Notes under the pieces: generated by a model | What the model was told of the DNA's origin: nothing | Database searches by the model: none | Seen by the model: the letters and a program-made list of their open reading frames with translations, nothing else | Shown: positions 1 through 9,133 of the stretch, piece by piece | Layout of the letters: each line of letters begins with the position of its first letter | How positions within the stretch are numbered: the first letter of the stretch is position 1 | Position numbers and translations under genes: made by a program | Assembly: GCF_038452265.1 (NCBI RefSeq) | Contig: NZ_CP151843.1 | Location: 868,001-932,000, forward strand | DNA length: 64,000 nucleotides | Reading direction: 5' to 3' | Source of the DNA: Vibrio diazotrophicus | GTDB lineage: Bacteria; Pseudomonadota; Gammaproteobacteria; Enterobacterales; Vibrionaceae

Positions 1-22
1 TCAATCCGGCTGCATTTAGAAA

Positions 23-358
23 TTATTTCAAAAAATCTTCACGCGCAGGGTTAAACACATCTAGCAAAATACTATCTTGCTCTAGCGCCACGGCTCCGTG
101 AACAAAATGCTTAAGAGCGATATAAGCATCACCAGGCTTTAGGATTTTCTTTTGACCATCAACTTCAGCTTCAAAACTGCCCTGAACAACGTAGCCAATC
201 TGATCATGTATTTCATGTGAATGAGGATGACCTATAGCACCTTTATCAAATTGAACATGAACCACCATTAAGTCATCGGTATAGCCGATAATTTTGCGTT
301 TTAAGCCATCACCTAGCTCTTCCCATGGGTGTTCATCTGCATTAAAGAATGGATTCAT
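23..358 (-). CDS. kdgF: KdgF-type cupin, uronate ring-opening protein
   Basis: A 111-residue single-domain cupin. KdgF proteins convert the unsaturated monouronates released by pectate or alginate lyases into linear ketonized sugar in the cytoplasm. The expected metal-binding pattern is visible: H46 and H48 in HPHSH, Q53, and H87 in the second cupin motif. There is no signal peptide. The gene is divergent from the first PL17 lyase and shares a 363-bp intergenic region carrying a candidate repressor palindrome and a CRP-like site. Length and residues match the family, and the alginate context supports a role in DEHU formation. Identification is by family resemblance only. Confidence 0.88.
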   Translation of the reverse strand: MNPFFNADEHPWEELGDGLKRKIIGYTDDLMVVHVQFDKGAIGHPHSHEIHDQIGYVVQGSFEAEVDGQKKILKPGDAYIALKHFVHGAVALEQDSILLDVFNPAREDFLK

Positions 359-479
359 TTTTTGCTCCTAATAAATTGAAGAAACGCAAGTACAGCTCAA
401 CGTTAAAACGGTATCGCAAATACGCTTACTTGATGTTGTTTTCTATTTGAATGGCCTTAGAATACTTAATTCGACTCAA

Positions 480-490
480 TTGTCATACAA
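480..490. promoter_or_regulatory. Candidate FadR-family operator TTGTCATACAA
   Basis: The 11-mer fits the FadR-subfamily consensus TnGTnnnACnA and is one mismatch from the TTGTA-N-TACAA palindrome found at 9032, 16432 and 16615. It lies between divergent kdgF and the PL17 genes, 12 bp from a CRP-like site. Assignment to the regulators at 18.1-19.8 kb is inference. Confidence 0.5.
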
Positions 491-501
491 TACAACTTTA
501 T

Positions 502-523
502 AAGTGTGATAAAAATCATATTT
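502..523. promoter_or_regulatory. CRP-like site upstream of the PL17 genes
   Basis: AAGTGTGATAAAAATCATATTT has TGTGAT and a near-symmetric TCATA arm with the right spacing for a cAMP-CRP site. Alginate genes are commonly under catabolite control, so this fits. It sits about 200 bp before the preferred start of the first lyase. Confidence 0.5.
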
Positions 524-721
524 AATCATCATGAGTTTTATAAAGCGCTGGGCAAAAAAACATTGCCAAACACAAGCCAAACCTATACAAAACCTCAATT
601 AGAACTAGATGCACCAACCAAGTTTGATTTGATTTTTTCTTCAAATACATGCCAAAATCACAAATATATTGTATTACTTTATGATAAGGTATTTTCATTA
701 TTTTTAATCTTGGTGACTGAA

Positions 722-2875
722 ATGACGACGAAACCAATACTCATGAATGAAGCGGAAATCGCGGAGTTACAACAGGAATTTGGTACAACAAGCCTCATGG
801 GCAAAACGATAGACCGAAACATCAAAGAGTTAGATGCATTCATGCGTTTACCATTGGATGTACCAGGCCATGGTGAGGCTGGCGGCTATGAACATAATCG
901 CCACAAACAAAACTACTTATACATGCATACCGCTGGTCAGTTGTTTTTAATTACTCAGGATAAAAAATATGCAAAATTTGTTAGGGACTTATTAGCAATT
1001 TATGCAGATAAATACTTAACATTCGGCTTTCATGTTCAAAAAAACACCAACCCTACCGGACGTTTATTTCACCAGATACTCAACGAGCACTGCTGGTTAT
1101 TGTTCACTAGCCTTGCGTACTCTTGCGTTGCTTCAACAATGACTGAGCAGGAAAGGAACACAGTGATTGACGGTGTATTTGAGCCGATGCTTGCTATGTT
1201 TACAGAAAAATACGGCCACGACTTTGACCGTATCCATAACCATGGTATCTGGGCTGTGGCTGCGGTTGGCATTTGTGGCCTCGTTGTTGGTAAACGCGAG
1301 TACTTAGAGATGTCAGTGTACGGACAGGAACGTAATGACACTGGCGGGTTCCTCGCTCAAATGTCACAACTATTTTCTCCTTCCGGTTACTACATCGAAG
1401 GCCCTTACTATCATCGTTATGCTATTCAGCCGACCTGTATCTTTGCTGAAGTCTTGCATCGACATATGCCTGAAATTGATATTTTTAACTACAAAGACAA
1501 GGTCATTGGTAACACTGTTCAGGCTCTATTAGCTACTGCTTATCCAAACGGACAATTTCCGGCTCTCAACGATGCTTCAAAAACGATGGGCATTACCGAT
1601 ATGGGTGTTCAAATAGCGGTTAGTGTTTACAGCAAGCATTACGGTCTAAACGACAATATTATGGGTATGGCTAAGATCCAAGATTCTGTCTGGATGCACC
1701 CATGTGGGCTTGAACTATCCCATGCCTATGACAAGGCATCCAACAGTCGTGAGATCGGTATGCCTTTCTGGCCGAGTATTGAACTCAGTGAAGGTCCTAA
1801 AGGTGACAAAGGTGCTCAAGGATTTATTCGAATGCGAGACAATAACGGGGATGTCTCCCAGCTCGTTATGAATTATGGCCAACATGGTATGGATCACGGT
1901 CATTTCGATACTTTAGGCATCACCTTCTTCAATCGAGGCCAAGAAGTTTTGCGTGAGTACGGCTACTGCCGCTGGGTTAATGTCGAACCGAAATTTGGCG
2001 GACGTTACTTAGATGAAAACAAATCATACGCGCGTCAAACAATTGCCCACAATGCAATCACTATTGATGAGCAGTGTCAGAATAATTTTGATATAGAGCG
2101 TGCTGATTCAGTGCATGGTGACCCACACTTCTTCCAGGTTGATCATTCTCAAGTCAAAGGTATGAGTGCTTTTACCAATGATCACCAAAAGAATATCAAA
2201 ATGCAGCGAAGCGTGTTCATGCTGAGCATTGAAGAGTTGGAAACACCTTTGCTACTTGACTTGTACAGAATAAGTAGTGAATCAGAACATCAATACGACT
2301 ATTCACACCAATATGATGGCCAACTGATTCGTACGAACTTCGCCTATAAAACAGACAGCGAGCTAAATACTTTAGGTACACAAAATGGGTATCAACACCT
2401 ATGGAAAACGGCTAGCGGTAAAATCGAAGGTACAGCACTCGTTAGCTGGCTACAAAATAATTCGTACTACTCTTGGTTAGGTACAAGTTCCAATACCAAC
2501 AGTGAAATAATCTTCACCAGAACTGGTGCAAATGACCCTAGTTTCAATCTACGAAGTGAACCCGCATTCATCTTACGTACTCAAGGGAAATCAAGCTTAT
2601 TTGTATCAACACTTGAAACACATGGCTATTTTAATGAAGAGTTTGAGCAATCCGTCAATGCTAGAGGGTTGGTAAGTGATGTCCGAATCATTGGGTACGA
2701 TGAAACCGCAAGTGTTATCGAAATCCAAACAGAAAAATCGACCGTTACGGTAATGGTTAGCAACAACCCATGTGTTGATAATCAAACGGATAACACAATA
2801 AAAATTAATGATAAAACATATCAATGGACTGGCTCGCATTCTGTTGAAATTCAGCCAAACGGGCAGGAGAAATAA
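722..2875 (+). CDS. PL17 oligoalginate lyase (first of tandem pair)
   Basis: Heparinase II/III-like exolytic alginate lyase that removes monouronates from oligoalginate, probably in the cytoplasm because no signal peptide is seen. An upstream extension of the frame to 506 is possible. I chose ATG 722 because it gives 717 residues, the length of the downstream paralogue, and starts directly before the conserved domain. The alpha/alpha-barrel carries N173-H174 (HNHG) and Y230 (EGPYYHR), the same relative spacing as the Asn-His-Tyr set of characterised PL17 enzymes. The beta-sheet domain contains the conserved stretch around GYCRWVNVEPKFGGRY. The second PL17 gene starts 2 bp after this stop, so the two are almost certainly co-transcribed. 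Confidence 0.92.
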   Translation: MTTKPILMNEAEIAELQQEFGTTSLMGKTIDRNIKELDAFMRLPLDVPGHGEAGGYEHNRHKQNYLYMHTAGQLFLITQDKKYAKFVRDLLAIYADKYLTFGFHVQKNTNPTGRLFHQILNEHCWLLFTSLAYSCVASTMTEQERNTVIDGVFEPMLAMFTEKYGHDFDRIHNHGIWAVAAVGICGLVVGKREYLEMSVYGQERNDTGGFLAQMSQLFSPSGYYIEGPYYHRYAIQPTCIFAEVLHRHMPEIDIFNYKDKVIGNTVQALLATAYPNGQFPALNDASKTMGITDMGVQIAVSVYSKHYGLNDNIMGMAKIQDSVWMHPCGLELSHAYDKASNSREIGMPFWPSIELSEGPKGDKGAQGFIRMRDNNGDVSQLVMNYGQHGMDHGHFDTLGITFFNRGQEVLREYGYCRWVNVEPKFGGRYLDENKSYARQTIAHNAITIDEQCQNNFDIERADSVHGDPHFFQVDHSQVKGMSAFTNDHQKNIKMQRSVFMLSIEELETPLLLDLYRISSESEHQYDYSHQYDGQLIRTNFAYKTDSELNTLGTQNGYQHLWKTASGKIEGTALVSWLQNNSYYSWLGTSSNTNSEIIFTRTGANDPSFNLRSEPAFILRTQGKSSLFVSTLETHGYFNEEFEQSVNARGLVSDVRIIGYDETASVIEIQTEKSTVTVMVSNNPCVDNQTDNTIKINDKTYQWTGSHSVEIQPNGQEK

Positions 2876-2877
2876 CA

Positions 2878-5028
2878 ATGAGCTATCAACCACTTTTAAT
2901 CAGTTTTGATGAGGCGAAAGAGTTAAGTACAGCACTGGGAACAGATAGCCTACTGGGAAAAGCTCTCTCTCGTGATATTGCACAAACGGACAACTATATT
3001 ACTAACATCGGTATTGAAGTTCCGGGCCATGGTGAAGGCGGTGGTTACGAGCATAATCGTCACAAACAAAACTACATTCACATGGATCTTGCAGGCAGAC
3101 TATTTCTGATCACTGGCGAGCAAAAATATCGTGATTACATTGTTGAAATGCTTACTGCCTATGCAAAGGTGTACCCAACATTAGAAAGTAACACCAGTAG
3201 AGACTCAAACCCTCCAGGCAAAATATTCCATCAGACTCTTAACGAAAATATGTGGATGCTCTATGCTTCTTGTGCCTACAGTTGTATCTATCACACGTTA
3301 GAGAAAGAACAAAGATCGCTAATTGAGAATGACTTGTTTAAACAGATGATCGAACTGTTCGTAGTCATCTACGGCCACGATTTCGATATTGTTCACAATC
3401 ATGGTTTATGGGCTGTGGCCGCTGTTGGGATTTGTGGCTATGCCATTAATGATCAAGAATCCGTAGACAAAGCTCTTTATGGCTTAAAATTAGATAAAGT
3501 CAGCGGTGGCTTCCTAGCGCAATTAGACCAACTGTTTTCACCTGATGGCTATTACATGGAAGGGCCTTACTACCACCGTTTCTCACTACGCCCTATTTAC
3601 CTGTTTGCAGAAGCAATCGAGCGTCGTCAACCTGAATTGAAAATCTATGAGTTCAATGACTCCGTGATTAAAACAACGTCATACTCGGTGTTTAAAACAG
3701 CGTTTCCAGATGGCACTTTACCCGCACTAAATGACTCTTCAAAAACCATTTCAATCAATGACGAAGGCGTAATTATGGCTACGTCGGTATGCTTCCATCG
3801 CTATGAGCAAGCAGAAACATTATTAGGAATGGCAAACCACCAACAAAATGTATGGGTTCATATTTCAGGGAAAACGCTTTCTGATGCGGTAGAAAAAACA
3901 GATGACATCAAACCATTCAACTGGGGAAGTTTGTATGTTACTGATGGATCAAAAGGTGAAAAAGGTGGCCTGACTATTTTACGTCATCGTGATGATCAGG
4001 ATGATGACACAATGGCCCTAATTTGGTTCGGACAACATGGTTCAGATCACCAATATCACTCAGCACTAGACCATGGACATTACGATGGGCTGCACCTTAG
4101 TGTATTCAACCGTGGGCATGAAGTACTTCACGATTACGGTTTTGGACGTTGGGTTAATGTAGAACCAAAGTTTGGTGGACGCTACATCCCGGAAAACAAA
4201 TCCTACTGTAAACAAACTGTTGCTCACAATACGGTAACGGTTGATCAAAAAACACAGAATAATTTCAATACCGCATTAGCAGAAAGTAAATTCGGCACAA
4301 AGCACTTTTTCAATGCAGAGAATGAGAAATTACAAGGTATGAGTGGCCAAATTTCCGGCTACTACGAAGGCGTTGATATGCAACGCAGCATTATTCTTGC
4401 TGATCTAGAAGAATTCGAGAAACCACTGATTATCGATATTTACAAAATCGAATCAGAGCAAGAGCACCAATACGATTTACCTTTCCATTACTCCGGCCAA
4501 ATTATTCGTACAGACTTTGAATACCAGCAGGAAACCACGTTAAAACCATTAGGTCCAAACAACGGATATCAGCACTTGTGGAATTTAGCTTCAGGGACAG
4601 TAGCAGGCAGTTCATTAGTAAGCTGGCTACACGACTCTAGCTACTATTCTCTAGTAACCAGTGCTCAAAACGGTGGCGAAGTAATATTTACGCGTACAGG
4701 CGCAAACGATCCGGACTTTAACCTAAAAAGTGAACCCGCACTCATCGTTCGCCAATCCGGTAAAAATCAGGTATTTGCATCTGTGCTAGAAACACATGGG
4801 TACTTCAATGAGTCGATAGAAGCCTCTATAGGAGCGCGTGGTTTAGTAGAATCTGTTAATATTCTCGGTAGTGATGAGGTTGGAACCGTTGTATCTATCA
4901 AAACAACGACTGGCAATAACTATCAAGTAGCGATATGCAACTTAGATGAAGAACAACAGGAAAATGACCACGATGTTACTTTCAACGGCACCACTTATCG
5001 CTGGAAAGGCCCGTTCGCTTTAATTTAG
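2878..5028 (+). CDS. PL17 oligoalginate lyase (second of tandem pair)
   Basis: A 716-residue paralogue of the preceding lyase with the same order of motifs: N174-H175 in VHNHGLW, Y232 in EGPYYHR, and the RWVNVEPKFGGRY block in the beta domain. No signal peptide is seen. It acts on unsaturated oligoalginates, releasing monomers. The two copies are clearly homologous end to end but well diverged, so this is an old duplication, possibly with different preference for mannuronate or guluronate ends (inference). A hairpin followed by T residues comes 23 bp after the stop and closes the two-gene unit. Confidence 0.92.
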   Translation: MSYQPLLISFDEAKELSTALGTDSLLGKALSRDIAQTDNYITNIGIEVPGHGEGGGYEHNRHKQNYIHMDLAGRLFLITGEQKYRDYIVEMLTAYAKVYPTLESNTSRDSNPPGKIFHQTLNENMWMLYASCAYSCIYHTLEKEQRSLIENDLFKQMIELFVVIYGHDFDIVHNHGLWAVAAVGICGYAINDQESVDKALYGLKLDKVSGGFLAQLDQLFSPDGYYMEGPYYHRFSLRPIYLFAEAIERRQPELKIYEFNDSVIKTTSYSVFKTAFPDGTLPALNDSSKTISINDEGVIMATSVCFHRYEQAETLLGMANHQQNVWVHISGKTLSDAVEKTDDIKPFNWGSLYVTDGSKGEKGGLTILRHRDDQDDDTMALIWFGQHGSDHQYHSALDHGHYDGLHLSVFNRGHEVLHDYGFGRWVNVEPKFGGRYIPENKSYCKQTVAHNTVTVDQKTQNNFNTALAESKFGTKHFFNAENEKLQGMSGQISGYYEGVDMQRSIILADLEEFEKPLIIDIYKIESEQEHQYDLPFHYSGQIIRTDFEYQQETTLKPLGPNNGYQHLWNLASGTVAGSSLVSWLHDSSYYSLVTSAQNGGEVIFTRTGANDPDFNLKSEPALIVRQSGKNQVFASVLETHGYFNESIEASIGARGLVESVNILGSDEVGTVVSIKTTTGNNYQVAICNLDEEQQENDHDVTFNGTTYRWKGPFALI

Positions 5029-5051
5029 TACATACTTCAAACCTAACTCAC

Positions 5052-5083
5052 AAAAAGCCGAACGCTTATGCCTTCGGCTTTTT
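5052..5083 (+). terminator. Terminator after PL17 pair
   Basis: AAAAAGCCGAA and TTCGGCTTTTT form an inverted repeat around a short loop, ending in a T run. It is positioned directly downstream of the second lyase. Confidence 0.8.
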
Positions 5084-5127
5084 GTGGAGACTAACTTACA
5101 AACATCCACGCTATAACTAACCCCATA

Positions 5128-5138
5128 TTGTAATACAT
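5128..5138. promoter_or_regulatory. Possible operator TTGTAATACAT
   Basis: One mismatch from the TTGTA-N-TACAA palindrome, lying 190 bp upstream of the TTT transport unit that begins at 5327. Weaker than the other copies and listed only because of its position. Confidence 0.3.
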
Positions 5139-5326
5139 AAAGTCAATCCCGAGTTTTCAAAACCGTATCAAAAATCACACTAAAGCTAATAAAATAAAGA
5201 GCCAGCGCACAGCTAAGATACGTTCACAGTGATCTGCATAACATTCCAGACCTTACTTCCTAGTTAATAATAAATCATACAATATCATTTATTGAAAATA
5301 TTCAGATATAAACGGATAAGCAATAA

Positions 5327-5800
5327 ATGAAAAGCCATTTGGACATCGCGAAAGAAGCAATCGAATTGGTAACACCATCAATTCATAAGCTGTTTGAGCA
5401 AACTAACCGACAAGAACTTCATATCGTCATTATGGATCCGCGTTTAAAGCCTTGGGAAAGCCCATTCGAGGAAAGCATTCTATTTGAAATCTCACTTGGC
5501 AGCCCCGAACAATGGACTATCCCTTTTAACGATTTCGCTCGTAAAAAGGCTCTGCAAGCATGGCGTAACCGTCAGCCAAATTTAGTAAACCAATCACTGC
5601 ATACATCATCACTAAGAGAAGACGATTTGTTGTTCTATGGTTCATTTACCTATGGCGATGTCGTCGTCGCTTGTAGTGGCGTGGAACAATGGTTCGACAT
5701 GCTTATTAGCGGCTGGATAGCCATCGCCTTTGAACAGCTATGTATGAGCGAATATCAAAGAAACAAGCTTAACAATCCAACACAAACTTTCAGACAATAA
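5327..5800 (+). CDS. Uncharacterised 157-aa protein leading the TTT operon
   Basis: I do not recognise this protein with certainty. It is 157 residues, soluble, with no signal peptide or membrane helix. The arrangement of an N-terminal helix, a strand with IVIMDP, a segment with FARKKALQAW, and a late hydrophobic stretch around YGDVVVACSGVEQWFDMLISGWIA resembles the GlcG/HbpS (DUF336) fold only loosely. That comparison is inference. It lies 27 bp before the substrate-binding protein gene of a tripartite tricarboxylate transporter and is probably co-transcribed with it. A role in substrate handling or sensing is possible but not shown. Confidence 0.65.
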   Translation: MKSHLDIAKEAIELVTPSIHKLFEQTNRQELHIVIMDPRLKPWESPFEESILFEISLGSPEQWTIPFNDFARKKALQAWRNRQPNLVNQSLHTSSLREDDLLFYGSFTYGDVVVACSGVEQWFDMLISGWIAIAFEQLCMSEYQRNKLNNPTQTFRQ

Positions 5801-5827
5801 ATCAGAAACAAAAGGTACAACGACATT

Positions 5828-6754
5828 ATGAACAAACTACTAAAAACTCTATTTGTAAGCGCAGGGATCATGGCTTCAGCAACAGCGATGTCGGCTGACT
5901 ACCCTAGCAAAAACATTCGTCTAGTCGTGCCATTCGGTGCCGGTGGCGGTACTGATGCAGTTGGTCGAACACTAGCTAACTCAGCCAAAGATATTTTGGG
6001 CCAAAACATCTCAGTGATGAACCGTACAGGTGGAGCAGGCGCTGTAGGCATGAGTTTTGGTGCTCAGCAAAAACCTGACGGTTATACGTTAACCGTAGTG
6101 ACTCGAGAAATAGCATCTCTACCTCAGATGGGCCTAATGCAACATAATGCAAGTGATTTCAAATTGATTCGTATGGTTAACTTAGACCCAGCAGTTGTTC
6201 TTGTTCACAAGGACAGCCCATACAACACCATTAACGACCTTATTGCCGAAGCGAAAAAAGGCGATGGCGTTGTAAAATTTGCGTCAACTGCGGCACCTAA
6301 CTTTTACCTGATGGCTTTAGAAAAAAGCCAAAATATCAAACTTAATGCAATTCCATACAACGGTGCATCTGAAGCAATTCCAGCAGTTCTTGGCAACCAT
6401 ACTGATGTCACTATGGTTACACCAGGAGAAGCAATTTCTCAGTTACGCTCAGGTCAGCTAAAAGCTCTGGGTGTAATGTCTGAAGAAAGAATTGCTTACA
6501 TCCCTAACGTTCCTACATTGAAAGAGCAAGGCGTAGACGTAGTTACTGGTACATGGCGTGGTATTGGTGCACCTAAGAATACTCCTGACGAAATCATCAC
6601 AATCCTAGGTGATGCTTTTGATAAAGCAATGGCTTCAGACGAATTCAAAGACTTCATGGAAAAAGGGGCGATGACAATCCACAATATGAATGCTGAAGAG
6701 TTTACTAAATTCGTAGAAAAAGATGCGAAAGCACTAGGTACATTAATTAACTAA
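5828..6754 (+). CDS. tctC: TTT-family periplasmic substrate-binding protein (TctC-type)
   Basis: A 308-residue Bug/TctC receptor. It has a Sec signal peptide (cleavage probably after AMSA near residue 22), followed by the typical YPSKNIRLVVPFGAGGGTD start, in which the glycine-rich loop binds the ligand carboxylate. It delivers substrate to the TctB/TctA membrane pair encoded just downstream. Because it sits behind alginate lyase genes, the ligand may be an alginate-derived keto-uronate rather than citrate or tricarballylate. This is inference from context. A GC-rich hairpin lies between this gene and tctB, which could keep receptor mRNA more abundant than the membrane components. Confidence 0.9.
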   Translation: MNKLLKTLFVSAGIMASATAMSADYPSKNIRLVVPFGAGGGTDAVGRTLANSAKDILGQNISVMNRTGGAGAVGMSFGAQQKPDGYTLTVVTREIASLPQMGLMQHNASDFKLIRMVNLDPAVVLVHKDSPYNTINDLIAEAKKGDGVVKFASTAAPNFYLMALEKSQNIKLNAIPYNGASEAIPAVLGNHTDVTMVTPGEAISQLRSGQLKALGVMSEERIAYIPNVPTLKEQGVDVVTGTWRGIGAPKNTPDEIITILGDAFDKAMASDEFKDFMEKGAMTIHNMNAEEFTKFVEKDAKALGTLIN

Positions 6755-6767
6755 TACTGTTCTTTTT

Positions 6768-6788
6768 GAGCGCCCTTTTAGGGTGCTC
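6768..6788 (+). terminator. Intercistronic hairpin tctC-tctB
   Basis: GAGCGCCC and GGGTGCTC flank a TTTTA loop (one G-T pair). It probably acts as a leaky terminator or mRNA 3'-end stabiliser after the receptor gene, since tctB follows 21 bp later. Confidence 0.55.
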
Positions 6789-6809
6789 ATCGTTTTATAG
6801 GACACCAAC

Positions 6810-7253
6810 ATGCTCAATAGAAATTTGGTATTTCCATCTATAGTTATCGTTCTTAGCGCACTAACGCTTGTTGTCATTTCGCAATTTGCGGAACCACGTT
6901 TTCAAGACGCAAGCGTTGACGCCAAGTTTTTTCCCGCAGTAATTGTGATTTTCCAAATCATAATCTGCATTGCTCTTATCATTCAGAATAAGTTAAAAAC
7001 AAAGACCGAAACACAAACAAGCATCTTTTCAAAAATGGTTGGGTTTGCCGTTGCTTTTCTCATCGGTTATGCATTTTTAATCAATTCATTAGGTTACTTA
7101 CCAGCCAGTCTAATTGCATTTACCTCATACCTACTCTTTTTCAAAGTTAAAAAGCCGATTATGTACGTCGTTGCTTGGGTATTCGTATTTTCTGTTTACT
7201 ACCTCTTTGGAGAAGTGTTCTACATATCACTTCCTCAAGGCACTTTGTTTTAG
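6810..7253 (+). CDS. tctB: TTT transporter small membrane subunit (TctB-type)
   Basis: A 147-residue protein with about four hydrophobic segments (near residues 7-25, 40-58, 75-95 and 105-140). This matches the small integral membrane subunit of tripartite tricarboxylate transporters. Sequence conservation in TctB is low, so the call depends mostly on size, topology and position between tctC and tctA. It acts in the inner membrane with TctA. The gap to tctA is 9 bp, implying translation coupling. Confidence 0.85.
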   Translation: MLNRNLVFPSIVIVLSALTLVVISQFAEPRFQDASVDAKFFPAVIVIFQIIICIALIIQNKLKTKTETQTSIFSKMVGFAVAFLIGYAFLINSLGYLPASLIAFTSYLLFFKVKKPIMYVVAWVFVFSVYYLFGEVFYISLPQGTLF

Positions 7254-7262
7254 AGAGGCATT

Positions 7263-8753
7263 ATGATCGAGTATCTATTTAATGGCTTGCTCACGGCATT
7301 TAGCCCAGAAGTTTTGCCTGTATTAATCTTCGGGGTGATCGGTGGCATCATACTTGGTGCTTTACCCGGTTTAACGGCAACCATGGGTGTTGCGATACTA
7401 CTTCCATTCACCTTTGGTATGAGTTCCACTCCAGCACTCGTGATGCTGATTGGTGTTTACATTGGCGGTATTTACGGAGGTTCAATTGCAGCAATTCTGC
7501 TAAAAACTCCAGGAACACCAGCCTCAGCCGCAACAGTTCTTGATGGGTACACATTAGCAGAAAAAGGTCAGGCTGCTCGAGCATTAAGCATTTCTGCTGT
7601 TGCATCGTTTGTAGGCGGAATGATAAGTACGATAGTACTTATTGCGATAGCGCCTTTGTTGGCAAATTTTGCTTTACGCTTTAATGCGCCTGAATACTTT
7701 GCACTCGCTCTTTTCGGTTTAACAATTATAGCTAGTGTGTCAGCGCAAAACGTACTGAAAGGGCTACTAGCGGGAACCATTGGTCTTTTGATTTCAACCG
7801 TTGGTTTAGACCCAATAAGCAGCGTTCCGCGCTTTACATTCGGTGTGATGGATCTTTATAGCGGTATTAACGTAATACCAGTCCTTATTGGCCTCTTCGC
7901 ACTTTCTGAAGCCATCAATCAGATTGAACAGATACTGACAGAAAAGCGTACAGAAATACCCAAGTTCGACCATAAGTTGTTAAGCAAAAAAGATTTAAAA
8001 GATATGCTGCCTACAGCAATTAAAAGCGGACTTTTAGGCACATCAATAGGTTCCGTTCCAGGCGCTGGGGCAGATATATCAGCGTTCGTATGTTACAACG
8101 AGGCAAAGCGCGTTTCGAAAAACCCAGATGAGTTTGGTAAGGGTTCAGTTCGCGGCTTAGCTGCTGCTGAATCTGGTAACAATGGTGTAACAGGCGGAGC
8201 ACTTGTACCTCTGCTCACATTAGGTGTTCCCGGTGATGCTGTTGCTGCTGTCTTACTTGGTGCATTGATCGTACAAGGCTTAACACCAGGACCACTGCTT
8301 TTTGCTCAAAATCCAGAAGTTGTCTATGGCGTATTTAGCTCTATGCTAGTCGCCAACGTTGTAATGCTTATAGTAGGCTTGGTTGGTATTCGTTTTTTCT
8401 GCCGTATTATCGAAGTACCCAAACTACTCATGATCCCTATTATCATCTTTCTATCAGTTGTAGGGGCTTACGCCATCAATAACTCTATGTTTGATGTAGG
8501 TATCGCAATAACGTTTGGTATTTTAGGATTTGTATTGGGCAAACTAGAGATTCCTGCGTCACCGATTTTGCTCGCTGTCATTCTTGGTCCGATGGCGGAA
8601 ACAAATTTACGAAAATCCTTGCTCATGTATGAAAATTCATGGTCATTCCTATATGAAAGACCTATAGCTCTTGGGTTTATTCTACTGGCCATTTTCTCTG
8701 TTTATTCAACAATGAAGATGAAGAAGAAAACGAAATTAAAACAAACTAAGTAG
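7263..8753 (+). CDS. tctA: TTT transporter large membrane subunit (TctA-type)
   Basis: A 496-residue polytopic inner-membrane protein, the transport channel of the TTT system. The duplicated signature glycine/proline loops are visible: GALPGLTATMG around residues 32-42 and GSVPGAGADISAF near residue 262. It is driven by ion gradient and needs the TctC receptor. It is the last gene of the unit 5327-8753 and is followed by a strong terminator. The TTT family is not usually described as part of alginate loci, so substrate assignment stays open. Confidence 0.92.
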   Translation: MIEYLFNGLLTAFSPEVLPVLIFGVIGGIILGALPGLTATMGVAILLPFTFGMSSTPALVMLIGVYIGGIYGGSIAAILLKTPGTPASAATVLDGYTLAEKGQAARALSISAVASFVGGMISTIVLIAIAPLLANFALRFNAPEYFALALFGLTIIASVSAQNVLKGLLAGTIGLLISTVGLDPISSVPRFTFGVMDLYSGINVIPVLIGLFALSEAINQIEQILTEKRTEIPKFDHKLLSKKDLKDMLPTAIKSGLLGTSIGSVPGAGADISAFVCYNEAKRVSKNPDEFGKGSVRGLAAAESGNNGVTGGALVPLLTLGVPGDAVAAVLLGALIVQGLTPGPLLFAQNPEVVYGVFSSMLVANVVMLIVGLVGIRFFCRIIEVPKLLMIPIIIFLSVVGAYAINNSMFDVGIAITFGILGFVLGKLEIPASPILLAVILGPMAETNLRKSLLMYENSWSFLYERPIALGFILLAIFSVYSTMKMKKKTKLKQTK

Positions 8754-8761
8754 ACTTTCAA

Positions 8762-8788
8762 AAGCCAAGCCTATCGCTTGGCTTTTTT
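8762..8788 (+). terminator. Terminator after tctA
   Basis: AAGCCAAGC and GCTTGGCTT form a 9-bp perfect stem with a five-base loop, followed by a T run. It lies 8 bp after the tctA stop. Confidence 0.88.
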
Positions 8789-8995
8789 ATCCCCACTTTT
8801 ACACTATTTTAGACACATCATAACAAGCCTCTGTTTATTCTTGGTATTCATCATCTTCTGTTGTCTATCCATTTTACCATTCTCCTTCTGGTAATGACTG
8901 CATTTTCTATACGTTTCACTGATTCCGACAACCCATTGACATTGATTACGTCACGTCGTGAACACACTCACACAATAGATAGGTTCCCGTGCATA

Positions 8996-9017
8996 AACTG
9001 TGCAGATCTCCACATTT
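8996..9017. promoter_or_regulatory. CRP-like site upstream of the TRAP genes
   Basis: The site contains TGTGC-AGATCT-CCACA, two symmetric mismatches from the TGTGA-N6-TCACA consensus, with A and T rich flanks as in real CRP sites. It is 14 bp upstream of the TTGTATTACAA palindrome, mirroring the arrangement before the PL17 genes. Confidence 0.45.
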
Positions 9018-9031
9018 GAGTTATTGAATTA

Positions 9032-9042
9032 TTGTATTACAA
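9032..9042. promoter_or_regulatory. Candidate FadR-family operator TTGTATTACAA
   Basis: A perfect palindrome matching TnGTnnnACnA, 92 bp before the preferred dctP start. It is the same motif as at 16432 and 16615 and probably an operator for the FadR-type paralogues in this locus (inference). Confidence 0.55.
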
Positions 9043-9133
9043 ATATACAAGACGTAAAACTCATAGTCAGGATTGATAAATGATTAAATCCTGCTTGTAC
9101 CTTGGAAAAATGACAACGATTCTGGAGAAGAAC

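Noticed and set aside
506..721. N-terminal extension of the first PL17 lyase
   Set aside because: The extra 72 residues have no counterpart in the paralogue and overlap the CRP-like site and likely promoter. ATG 722 is preferred.
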